A stretch of 64,000 nt of DNA, taken from the NCBI GenBank assembly GCA_965243755.1, contig CBDEVW010000004.1, positions 310,001 to 374,000 of the forward strand. Reading direction: 5' to 3'. A model generated the notes under the pieces. It had not been told where the DNA came from. It saw nothing but the letters and a program-made list of their open reading frames with translations, and ran no database searches. The translations under genes and the position numbers were made by a program. Source of the DNA: JANSWY01 sp965243755. GTDB lineage: Bacteria; Bacteroidota; Bacteroidia; Cytophagales; Cyclobacteriaceae. Below, in pieces: positions 34,947 to 43,272 of this stretch; positions within the stretch are counted from its first letter, which is position 1; the number at the start of each line of letters is the position of its first letter.

Positions 34947-35696
34947 ATGTTAAAGGATTTTAAAATATCAATAATTTTCATTTTAATAGTTTGTGCATTT
35001 CAGGGTTGCTATCCACCACCTGAATTTCCAGAAACTCCAGAGATCGAGTTTGAAGATATTTGGTTCAGGGAAGGGGTTTCGTTGGATACTTTAAATCTTA
35101 CCTTTGCTTTTCAGGATGGTGACGGAGATTTAGGACTTGATCAATTTGATGTCAATGTGCCTTACCATGATTTTGACACGATTATTGATAAAAATAGAGA
35201 AAGAGTATTCTTAAACTCTGTGAATGAACCTCCATTCTACAGGCACCAGCCAAATGGAAATATTGTGTTTTTTTCTGAAACCGATAATCGACCAGAATAC
35301 TCTTGTCTAGATTATATACAAATTAACGTCACAGATCCTGATGTCGGTACTACTGTAGATACGCTTTATATTGCTTTAAACGAAAGACATAAAAATATTT
35401 TCGTTGATTTTTATATCAAAAGAGGTGGGGTTTATAGCTATTTTGATTGGAATGAAAGGCTACAGACCTGTGGTCAAAGTTGGGATGGTAGGTTTCCTAT
35501 ATTTGAATATAGTAATCTCAATAACAGGCAGCCGATAGCCGGATCTATGGATTATGCAATGACTGGTGGTGGTATTGTACTTCAAATGCTGGCAGATACA
35601 TTCCAGTTGCGTGTAACCATATTGGATAGGGCTGGGAATTATAGCAACGAATTGCGAACCCCTGACTTTACATTACCGTCAATTACTCGAAATTAG
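34947..35696 (+). CDS. Unknown lipoprotein
   Basis: The 249-residue protein has a lipoprotein signal (ILIVCAFQGC, lipid-bearing Cys near 21) and then a PPPEFPETPEIEFED start. It contains a repeated aspartate-rich beta pattern, including FQDGDGDLGLDQFDVN, and an RVTILDRAGNYSNELRTPDF ending. This looks like an Ig-like or calcium-binding-loop fold of the cell surface. It stands alone between minus-strand genes; I know it only as a Bacteroidota hypothetical. Confidence 0.75.
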   Translation: MLKDFKISIIFILIVCAFQGCYPPPEFPETPEIEFEDIWFREGVSLDTLNLTFAFQDGDGDLGLDQFDVNVPYHDFDTIIDKNRERVFLNSVNEPPFYRHQPNGNIVFFSETDNRPEYSCLDYIQINVTDPDVGTTVDTLYIALNERHKNIFVDFYIKRGGVYSYFDWNERLQTCGQSWDGRFPIFEYSNLNNRQPIAGSMDYAMTGGGIVLQMLADTFQLRVTILDRAGNYSNELRTPDFTLPSITRN

Positions 35697-35757
35697 CAAT
35701 ATCCAGCATATCCGGGTTCTTTCAAATGAACCTTCTTTTTTGTTACAGCGCTACTAC

Positions 35758-38169
35758 TTAATAGATATCAGGAAACCTTGAAGGATCTGCTTCAGCTACC
35801 ACTTCATAAACCCTTTCAACAATATCTTCAATATTAGGTTTAGAAAAGTAATCACCGTCTGAGCCATAAGCCGGACGATGTTCTTTTGCAGCAATAGTGA
35901 TTGGTTTGGAGTCCAGATACTGATAGCCGTCCTGCTCTTCAAGTACTTTTTGTAGCATATAGGCAGTAGCACCTCCCGGTACATCCTCGTCAATGAAGGC
36001 AACTCTATTGGTTTTCTTTAATGATTCAACGAGCATGCCTGATTTGTCAAATGGAATAAGTGTTTGCACATCAATTACTTCAGCAGAAATGCCTAATTCC
36101 GCAAGTTGTGTTGCAGCGTCCATTACCATTCTGCACATACTACCATACGTAATTAAAGTGATGTCTGTACCTGGTCTTAGGATTTCAGGAACACCTAAAG
36201 GAATTCTCATCTCTCCAACATTGTCAGGTAAAGTCTCTTTCAGTCGATAGCCATTGAGAGACTCTATTATCAAAGCAGGTTCATCTGAAGCAAGCATAGT
36301 ATTGTAAAAACCTGCTGCCTGGGTCATATTACGAGGAACCAATACATTGATACCTCTTATAGTACCAAGAATCATTCCCATCGGTGAACCTGAATGCCAC
36401 ACACCTTCCAGCCTGTGTCCTCTTGTTCTTATGATTAATGGAGCTTTTTGCCCCCCTTTGGTTCTGTACTGTAGACAGGCAAGATCATCGGATAACGTCT
36501 GGATCGCATAAATGAGATAATCCAGGTATTGAATTTCTACAATTGGTCTTAAGCCCCGAAGTGCTGCACCAATTCCCTGACCAATAATGGATGTTTCTCT
36601 AATTCCTGTATCAGTTACCCTGATTTCACCGTATTTTTCCTGTAATCCAGCAAATCCCTGGTTTACATCACCGATTTTACCAACATCCTCACCAATGGCA
36701 AATACCAATGGGTTTGTTTTAAGGATATGGTCAAAACATGCCTGCATGACCTCACGGCCATCTACAACTTTGGCATTATCACTGTACACCGGGTTGATTC
36801 CTTCGATGTTGATTGCCGCCTGATCTGACTCGCTATATAAATGGGAGTCGTATTGATCCTTGTAAAGCTCCTTTTTGTTGTTGATCCAGTTAATCAGGTC
36901 AAATCGATATGCACCGCTCTCGGTTCTGACCAATCTGGCTAATTTCCTTGCAGCACCAAAGATTTCTCCCTTACCAGGGTTAATGACTGACTTTAACTGT
37001 TGTTTGATTTCCAGGATTTGCTCCCTGTTTTGACTTTGAGCAGCTGCTTCATCGGCAAATCCTATTACTTTGTTGAGGTCCTCATTGATTTCAATGGAGA
37101 ATTCTTTCCATGCTTCAGTTTTTGCCTTTTTGACAGTCTCTTTAGCTTCTGCTTCAATTTTATCAAGTTGATCTTCAGTAGCCAGCCCCTCTATCAGGAT
37201 CCATTCTCTCATCTTCTTGATGCAATCAAATTCTTTTTCCCACTCCAGTCTTTCTTTAGATTTATATCTTTCATGTGAACCGGAAGTAGAATGCCCCTGA
37301 GGCTGGGTCATTTCCTGTACATGAACTAAAGTAGGTACATGGCCTTTTCTGGCTATTTTGGTGGCTTTTGCATAAGTCTCCATCAAAGCAGGGTAATCCC
37401 AACCTTTGACGGTGAATATTTCAAGTCCATTTTCCTTGCCCTTTCTTTGGAATCCTTCCAAAGCTTTTGAAATACTTCCACGGGTAGTGTGATATTCTTT
37501 TGGAACTGAGATTCCATAGTCATCATCCCAGACAGACATTACCAAAGGTATTTGCAATACCCCGGCAGCATTCATTGATTCAAAGAAGTGTCCTTCCGAA
37601 GTGGATGCATTACCAATTGTACCGAAAGCAACCTCATTCCCATTAATAGAGAAGTCCTGGAAAGATTTTAAATCCGGATTGTTTCTGTAAAGTTTCGACG
37701 CATATCCCAATCCTACTAATCTTGGCATTTGAGCGGCAGTTGGAGAAATGTCGGAACTGCTGTTTTTCATGTCTGTCAGCGTTTTCCATTCCCCCTTAGC
37801 ATTTAATGATCGGGTACCGAAATGACTGTTCATTAGCCTTCCTGCAGAAGATGGATCAGCTTTCACGTCAGTGTGCGCGTAGAGCTGCGCAAAAAACTGC
37901 TTTAAGGTAAGTTGACCGATCGCCAGCATGAACGTCTGGTCCCTGTAGTATCCAGATCGGAAATCACCGTTTTGGAAAACGCGTGCCATTGCAAGTTGAG
38001 CAACCTCCTTACCATCACCAAAAATTCCAAATTTAGCTTTACCCATGAAAACCTCCTTGCGGCCCATCAGACTGGCCTCACGGCTTTCAAGTGCAATTTT
38101 GTAATCCTTGATGATTTCTTCAGTGGAAAGGCTGATCTTAGATTTTACGTTCATATCGCTCACTTGCAT
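35758..38169 (-). CDS. Fused 2-oxoacid dehydrogenase E1 alpha/beta
   Basis: The 803-residue protein joins the thiamine-dependent alpha part (about 1-375: VAFGTIGNASTSEGHFFESMN, WDDDYGISVP) to a beta part (about 470-803: VFAIGEDVGKIGDVNQGF, DTGIRETSIIGQGIGAAL, DYLIYAIQTLSDD, FIDEDVPGGA). It is a branched-chain or pyruvate-type E1 found as a single chain in Bacteroidota. Substrate choice is not certain. ATGs at 38169 and 38154 are both possible starts. A near-perfect promoter lies 49 bases upstream. Confidence 0.93.
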   Translation of the reverse strand: MQVSDMNVKSKISLSTEEIIKDYKIALESREASLMGRKEVFMGKAKFGIFGDGKEVAQLAMARVFQNGDFRSGYYRDQTFMLAIGQLTLKQFFAQLYAHTDVKADPSSAGRLMNSHFGTRSLNAKGEWKTLTDMKNSSSDISPTAAQMPRLVGLGYASKLYRNNPDLKSFQDFSINGNEVAFGTIGNASTSEGHFFESMNAAGVLQIPLVMSVWDDDYGISVPKEYHTTRGSISKALEGFQRKGKENGLEIFTVKGWDYPALMETYAKATKIARKGHVPTLVHVQEMTQPQGHSTSGSHERYKSKERLEWEKEFDCIKKMREWILIEGLATEDQLDKIEAEAKETVKKAKTEAWKEFSIEINEDLNKVIGFADEAAAQSQNREQILEIKQQLKSVINPGKGEIFGAARKLARLVRTESGAYRFDLINWINNKKELYKDQYDSHLYSESDQAAINIEGINPVYSDNAKVVDGREVMQACFDHILKTNPLVFAIGEDVGKIGDVNQGFAGLQEKYGEIRVTDTGIRETSIIGQGIGAALRGLRPIVEIQYLDYLIYAIQTLSDDLACLQYRTKGGQKAPLIIRTRGHRLEGVWHSGSPMGMILGTIRGINVLVPRNMTQAAGFYNTMLASDEPALIIESLNGYRLKETLPDNVGEMRIPLGVPEILRPGTDITLITYGSMCRMVMDAATQLAELGISAEVIDVQTLIPFDKSGMLVESLKKTNRVAFIDEDVPGGATAYMLQKVLEEQDGYQYLDSKPITIAAKEHRPAYGSDGDYFSKPNIEDIVERVYEVVAEADPSRFPDIY

Positions 38170-38217
38170 TCAATTTTTTAAAATATGTCAAGAAGATATA
38201 CTACTCGCAGTATGTCA

Positions 38218-38248
38218 CAAAAGTAGCGAATTTAGAGGTGAAATCAAA
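38218..38248 (-). promoter_or_regulatory. Promoter of the fused E1 dehydrogenase
   Basis: On the minus strand: TTTG (38248-38245), 19 bases, TACTTTTG (38225-38218), a canonical Bacteroidota promoter. Confidence 0.85.
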
Positions 38249-38485
38249 CTTTGGTTTTTTAGTAATTCCATATTATTTATTAATTTAGCATATGGATTTA
38301 ACTTCAATTAGAATATAATTCTGTTTTATTGAATGTATTCAGAATTTTATTTTACAATAAGAATAAATCGAAAAATTCTTTTTTTTGACGATTTCCAGAA
38401 AACAGGCAGGGAATGGCTGGCTTCAGAAAATTTTCACTAAAAAGTAGAGTCTTTTGAATTATTGACCTATAAACAACAGAAAACA
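38249..38485. other. AT-rich spacer between E1 and alanine dehydrogenase
   Basis: No open frame is convincing. It holds an AAGAAT/ATTCTT hairpin (38359-38364 with 38375-38380) followed by six T, and some ATTCTG/CAGAAT inverted repeats. The promoter of the alanine dehydrogenase gene should be here, but I see no clear TAnnTTTG. Confidence 0.4.
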
Positions 38486-39616
38486 ATGGTAATTGGTGTC
38501 CCAAAAGAGATTAAGAACAACGAAAACAGAGTTGCGTTGACGCCTGCTGGTGTAAAAGAGCTTACAAAGAGAAATCACCAGGTTTATGTACAAAGTACTG
38601 CAGGAAATGGTAGTGGATTTAGTGATGAGATGTATGCTCAGGCCGGTGCAAATATTCTTCCTACTATAGAGGAGGTATATGGTATTGCAGAAATGATTGT
38701 GAAGGTAAAGGAGCCAATCGAGCCGGAATATAATCTGATTAAAAAAGATCAACTTGTTTTTACGTATTTTCACTTTGCTTCTTATCAGCCACTCACAGAG
38801 GCAATGATCCAGAGTGGTTCAGTATGTCTGGCCTATGAGACTGTAGAAAAACCTGACAGAAGTCTTCCATTATTGGTGCCTATGTCTGAAGTTGCCGGAA
38901 GAATGTCGATTCAGGAGGGAGCTAAATACCTTGAAAAGCCACTAAAAGGAAGAGGAATCCTTCTGGGAGGTGTACCAGGGGTAAGACCAGCCAAAGTTTT
39001 GATCCTTGGTGGTGGTGTAGTGGGAACCAATGCTGCGAAAATGGCCGCTGGAATGGGGGCCGATGTTACCATTATGGACTTGAGTCTCCCTCGTTTGAGA
39101 TACCTGGATGATGTAATGCCTGCAAACGTCAATACCATGATGTCTAATGAGTACAACATTAGAGAGTTGATTAAAACACATGATCTAATTATCGGGGGTG
39201 TATTGATCCCAGGAGCCAAGGCGCCAAAGCTCATTACCAGAGATATGCTGAAAGACATGAGACCTGGTACCGTATTGGTGGATGTGGCAGTTGATCAGGG
39301 TGGATGCATTGAAACCTGCAAGCCAACAACCCACGAGGATCCGGTATTCATTATTGATGATGTCGTGCATTACTGTGTGGCTAATATGCCAGGTGCAGTA
39401 CCATTTACGTCAACCTTAGCTTTAACCAACGCCACTTTGCCTTATGTAATTGAGTTGGCAAACAAAGGATGGAGACAGGCCTGCAAGGATAGTAATGAGT
39501 TAAAACTTGGCTTGAATGTGGTAAACGGAGAAGTAGTTTACAAAGGAGTTGCAGAAGCATTCGATCTGCCATATACACCGGTTGATGACGTGCTTCAGTC
39601 GGCAGTTAGCATCTGA
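38486..39616 (+). CDS. ald: Alanine dehydrogenase
   Basis: About 376 residues from ATG 38486; an upstream in-frame TTG at 38462 is less likely. The start MVIGVPKEIKNNENRVALTPAGV, the HFASYQPLTEAMI segment and the nucleotide-binding LILGGGVVGTNAAKMAAGMG motif are those of NAD-dependent alanine dehydrogenase, which converts alanine to pyruvate and ammonia. The last 22 bases overlap the convergent HsdR-N gene. Confidence 0.95.
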   Translation: MVIGVPKEIKNNENRVALTPAGVKELTKRNHQVYVQSTAGNGSGFSDEMYAQAGANILPTIEEVYGIAEMIVKVKEPIEPEYNLIKKDQLVFTYFHFASYQPLTEAMIQSGSVCLAYETVEKPDRSLPLLVPMSEVAGRMSIQEGAKYLEKPLKGRGILLGGVPGVRPAKVLILGGGVVGTNAAKMAAGMGADVTIMDLSLPRLRYLDDVMPANVNTMMSNEYNIRELIKTHDLIIGGVLIPGAKAPKLITRDMLKDMRPGTVLVDVAVDQGGCIETCKPTTHEDPVFIIDDVVHYCVANMPGAVPFTSTLALTNATLPYVIELANKGWRQACKDSNELKLGLNVVNGEVVYKGVAEAFDLPYTPVDDVLQSAVSI

Positions 39617-40053
39617 TAGCTCGGTATTTTATCTAAAAAATTGATCTGATGGGTTGAAAAGTCTGTTTCGTAACAGAAGTGTTTCAACCCATTAGTTATT
39701 ATGGAGATCCTGGCATTAAGCTCTTTGTTATAGACAGCTGCCTGATTAAATACTTCCTGATTAATTGGTTGGTTAGGCGCCTTGCATTCCACCAACACCA
39801 AAGGATCTCCATTGGGTTTGCAAAATTGTATGTCTGCTCGCTTGAGCTTTCTGTTATATCTAAGACTTTTTTCGATTTTGAAAAGCCCTTTACTGTAGCC
39901 AAGATAATCGATCATAAAGTGAAGAAAATGCTGACGAACCCATTCCTCTGGCGTAAGCAGTACATATTTTCTTCTGAGGATGTCCAATACATAAGTTTTA
40001 CCAAATTCTTCTCTGGTTTTAAGGGTACATTCCGGGAGGTTTAATTTAACCAT
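39595..40053 (-). CDS. Orphan HsdR N-terminal-like nuclease-fold protein
   Basis: The 152-residue protein resembles the type I restriction HsdR N-terminal domain (HSDR_N_2). The PD-(D/E)xK motif is visible: RADIQF (Asp), then LVLVECK (Glu and Lys), about 16 residues apart. No HsdM, HsdS or helicase is encoded nearby. It overlaps the transporter gene upstream by 8 bases and ald downstream by 22 bases. Single-domain versions are common in Bacteroidota; the role is unknown. Confidence 0.85.
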   Translation of the reverse strand: MVKLNLPECTLKTREEFGKTYVLDILRRKYVLLTPEEWVRQHFLHFMIDYLGYSKGLFKIEKSLRYNRKLKRADIQFCKPNGDPLVLVECKAPNQPINQEVFNQAAVYNKELNARISIITNGLKHFCYETDFSTHQINFLDKIPSYQMLTAD

Positions 40054-41350
40054 TGGTGACTGCCCTTTTTGGCATTTTTACTTTCATTAGAAAGATGAGT
40101 CCAAACACAAAAAATGAAGCAAGTGCCAAAGTGCTGTTGCGCATGCTACCCGTAATGTGCTCAATAAGCCCATAGCTAAAAGTTCCTAAAACTACACTCA
40201 CATGATAGGTGACATCAAAAAAGCTGAAGAATGAAGCGTGATCCTGTGTGTCTGTGGGTATTAGCTTACTAAATGTTGCACGTGACAATGCCTGGATTCC
40301 TCCCATGACTAGCCCTACCAATGCCGCAATGACGTAAAATTCGTATACAGAGGTGATAAAGTAGGCATATATCGTTATGGCAATCCATATCAATATCATT
40401 GCTGAAAGTGAATATATATTTCCTTTTCTTTCTGAAAGTCTTGCAAATAATGTGGAGCCAGCGATTCCAACAAACTGTATGACCAGTATGACAGGAATCA
40501 ACTGATCAGCACCCAGATCCAATTCTTTTTTTCCGAACAATGTCGCCAGTAGCATGACCGTTTGCGTTCCCATATTGAAGAAGAGAAAGGATAGGAGGTA
40601 CCATTTTAGGTTGGAGAGTCCTTTTAACTGCTTGAAAACACCCCTAATCTCGCGATATCCATTGAGTAATATTTTCCCGGTAGGTTTTCTGTTAAAAACA
40701 TTAGTTGGTAGTTTGTTGAAAGGAATGAGAGCAAATCCAATCCACCATATACCAACCAGTAGAAATACCACCCTGGTAGCCATCCCGCTACCTGAGAACC
40801 CAAAGGCTTCATATTTCATAATAAGCACCAGGCTTATAATAAGCATTAATGCACTTCCCAGATAACCAAATGAATAACCTCTTGCACTTACCCGATCTGT
40901 CAGGTTTTCGGGGGCAATTTCGGGAAGGTAAGCATCATAAAATACCAGGCTGCTACTGTAACCAAGACTGGCCAGAACCACACAGATGATTCCAAATTCA
41001 ACATTGACGGTTTCCGGGGTATCTCCCTGGAAAAAGAACATAGCCATGCAGGCCAGTGCTCCCATCGTGGTGAAAAGTTTCAGATAAAATTTCTTCTGTC
41101 CTGTATAGTCAGCCATTCCAGATAAAATTGGGAGAATCAGAGCTGATATTAAATAGGAGAACGAAAGCGCGTAAGAATATAAAACAGAATTTGTTACCTG
41201 GAAACCAAAAAAATCAACCTGATTGTTGTTGGCGATGTTTTCGGTGATGGCGGTATAGTATATTGGAAAAATAGAGGTGTTGATGACCAGATTGTAGACA
41301 GAGTTGGCCCAGTCGTACATGCACCAGGCATTAACTACTTTTTTATTCAT
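40046..41350 (-). CDS. UMF1-family MFS transporter
   Basis: About 434 residues from ATG 41350, with twelve membrane helices. The N-terminal WCMYDWANSVYNLVI segment is typical of the UMF1 (ATG22-like) group of the major facilitator superfamily, and GLVMGGIQALSRATFSKLIP is also shared. The substrate is unknown. A second ATG at 41359 would fall on the predicted transcription start, so 41350 is preferred. Confidence 0.88.
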   Translation of the reverse strand: MNKKVVNAWCMYDWANSVYNLVINTSIFPIYYTAITENIANNNQVDFFGFQVTNSVLYSYALSFSYLISALILPILSGMADYTGQKKFYLKLFTTMGALACMAMFFFQGDTPETVNVEFGIICVVLASLGYSSSLVFYDAYLPEIAPENLTDRVSARGYSFGYLGSALMLIISLVLIMKYEAFGFSGSGMATRVVFLLVGIWWIGFALIPFNKLPTNVFNRKPTGKILLNGYREIRGVFKQLKGLSNLKWYLLSFLFFNMGTQTVMLLATLFGKKELDLGADQLIPVILVIQFVGIAGSTLFARLSERKGNIYSLSAMILIWIAITIYAYFITSVYEFYVIAALVGLVMGGIQALSRATFSKLIPTDTQDHASFFSFFDVTYHVSVVLGTFSYGLIEHITGSMRNSTLALASFFVFGLIFLMKVKMPKRAVTNG

Positions 41351-41363
41351 TACAAGCATGCGC

Positions 41364-41371
41364 CAAATATA
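41364..41371 (-). promoter_or_regulatory. -7 element of the UMF1-type transporter
   Basis: On the minus strand TATATTTG matches TAnnTTTG. It lies 13 bases before the chosen ATG, giving a very short leader. Confidence 0.55.
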
Positions 41372-41505
41372 GTAGAATTATGGAATTTGGGGCTTTTATT
41401 TCTGTACTCCGGGCAAGCTATTGTGAGTTCAATCACTGTCAAAGAAAGCCGATGAATTGATCAACTATCCGATACCTGATACGTATAATTAAACAAAAAC
41501 GACCA

Positions 41506-42825
41506 TTGAAAACTTTAGTGACGAAAAACTCCCACTCACGCAAAATCTCCCAGTACATTCCAGAATCTCAGAACCCAAGGGTTGTAATCATTGGTGGAGG
41601 ATTTGCGGGCATTGAATTAGTGAGCAAACTTGCTAATCTCCCGGTACAAGTGGTTCTGATTGACAAGCATAATTTTCATACCTTTCAGCCACTACTATAT
41701 CAGGTGGCCACTGCAGGCCTTGGTCCAGGTGATATCAGCAGCCCATTGAGAGAGTTCCTTCGAAACAGGAATAAAAACTTTTACTTCCGAATAGCCACCG
41801 TAGAACACGTAGATCACCTGACCAAAATGGTCTACACGGACAATGGGTCTTTAAGCTATGATTACCTTGTGATTGCTACTGGTGCAATTCCAAATTTTTT
41901 CGGGAATGATGAGCTCCAAAAAAATACGCATTCTCTGAAAAGTATTCCGGAGGCCCTGGACCTGAGAAATTCAATGATAGAAAACTTTGAGAAAGCACTA
42001 TTGGTTGATGATCCGGAAGAATTGCAGCAATATATGAATGTGGTAATTGTTGGGGCTGGTCCAACCGGGGTAGAACTTGCGGGTGCTATTGAAGAATTGA
42101 GGAGAAATGTGCTGCCTAAAGATTATCCTGAACTGGATTTCGCCAAAATGCAGATTCATCTGGTAGAAGGACAGTCCCAGGTGTTGGCAGCAATGTCCGA
42201 TTTTTCAGGAAGGAAAGCGAAAAAGTACCTCGAAAGTATGGGGGTGAATGTACACTTACAAAAGTTATTGAAAGCGTACGATGGAGAAAAGGCGTTACTC
42301 AGCACCGGAGAAGAGATCAGGACACAATGTGTCATTTGGGCGGCAGGAGTCCAGGGAAATGCCATCGATGGAGTAGGGGAGTTTAATGTAAAAGGTGGAC
42401 GTATCATCGTGAATGAATTTAATCAGGTGCAGGGTATGAGTGATGTTTTTGCTTTAGGGGATGTGGCACTGATGGAATCAGAAAAATATCCCAATGGCTA
42501 TCCGATGCTTGCTCCGGTGGCCATACAACAAGCAAGTACATTAGGTAAGAATTTGAGCATTTTGATCCATGGAAAAGACCAGCCATTAAAGCCGTTTAAA
42601 TATTTCGATAAAGGAACAATGGCGACCATCGGAAGGAACAAAGCAGTAGTAGATGCACCTTTTGGGATACGCTTCGGTGGCTTCATAGGGTGGTTTGCCT
42701 GGATGTTTATTCATTTAATTTCAATCATTGGATTCCGAAGAAAACTACTTGTTTTTTCAAATTGGCTGTGGAATTATTTTACATACAATAGGGGCAACAG
42801 GTTTATAATCAAGAAGGGGAAATGA
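41506..42825 (+). CDS. ndh: Type II NADH dehydrogenase
   Basis: The 439-residue protein has two dinucleotide-binding motifs, VVIIGGGFAGIELV (FAD, about 25-38) and VVIVGAGPTGVELAGA (NADH, about 177-192), and the FQPLLYQVATAGL segment. The ending FIGWFAWMFIHLISIIGFR (split for description) is the membrane-binding amphipathic region. It oxidises NADH and reduces quinone without pumping protons. The start is a TTG; no better ATG is present. Confidence 0.92.
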   Translation: MKTLVTKNSHSRKISQYIPESQNPRVVIIGGGFAGIELVSKLANLPVQVVLIDKHNFHTFQPLLYQVATAGLGPGDISSPLREFLRNRNKNFYFRIATVEHVDHLTKMVYTDNGSLSYDYLVIATGAIPNFFGNDELQKNTHSLKSIPEALDLRNSMIENFEKALLVDDPEELQQYMNVVIVGAGPTGVELAGAIEELRRNVLPKDYPELDFAKMQIHLVEGQSQVLAAMSDFSGRKAKKYLESMGVNVHLQKLLKAYDGEKALLSTGEEIRTQCVIWAAGVQGNAIDGVGEFNVKGGRIIVNEFNQVQGMSDVFALGDVALMESEKYPNGYPMLAPVAIQQASTLGKNLSILIHGKDQPLKPFKYFDKGTMATIGRNKAVVDAPFGIRFGGFIGWFAWMFIHLISIIGFRRKLLVFSNWLWNYFTYNRGNRFIIKKGK

Positions 42826-43272
42826 CAGAGGCCAAATAATCTATTGATAATGCTTAAAATAGCCAATGCAACCATTTTTCAGTAAGGGGTGTCTTATGTC
42901 TGGTTGTTCTAATATTTTCTCATTTGCTAATTACAAATGATTAGGGAATGTCATTTTTTTAGAGCAATTTTGCAGCAGATTTAGGTAGAGCAATTATCGA
43001 TATTATAGAGACGGCCATGTCTCAGAGGTCTTTCCTTGTTGGTTTGGTTAGCAAATATATAAACCATGAGCATGGCCTACCTTTCCTCTATTTCAGGACT
43101 ACAGTTTCACGCAATTTTACCCTCCCAAAAATTTAATTTTATTTTTTTATAATTTTTTTCACATCCGCAATCGATTGCAATTCGCGATTGTCAGAAAGTC
43201 CATATAATCAGCATTTTATCTTATAGAAAATAGTATAAATTCGAGCCTTGTTTACTATTGATTTATACAATT
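42826..43272. other. Structured intergenic region with nested hairpins and repeats
   Basis: No convincing gene. It holds: an inverted repeat TCATTTG/CAAATGA (42920-42926 and 42934-42940); a direct repeat TAGAGCAATT (42960-42969 and 42986-42995); a long stem at 43013-43077; and a palindrome GCAATCGATTGC (43167-43178) beside a second CGATTG. It is also rich in T and A before the GT35 gene. The whole may be a regulatory leader or an RNA gene. Confidence 0.55.
43013..43077 (+). other. Long bulged hairpin, candidate structured RNA
   Basis: GGCCATG (43013-43019), a one-base bulge and CTCA (43021-43024) pair with TGAG (43067-43070) and CATGGCC (43071-43077). Directly inside, TGGTTT (43040-43045) pairs with AAACCA (43061-43066), leaving a 15-base one-sided bulge and a 15-base loop. 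The strand of any transcript is not known. Confidence 0.5.

Noticed and set aside
39595..40053. Type I restriction-modification system
   Set aside because: Only an HsdR N-terminal-like domain is present, without HsdM, HsdS or helicase.
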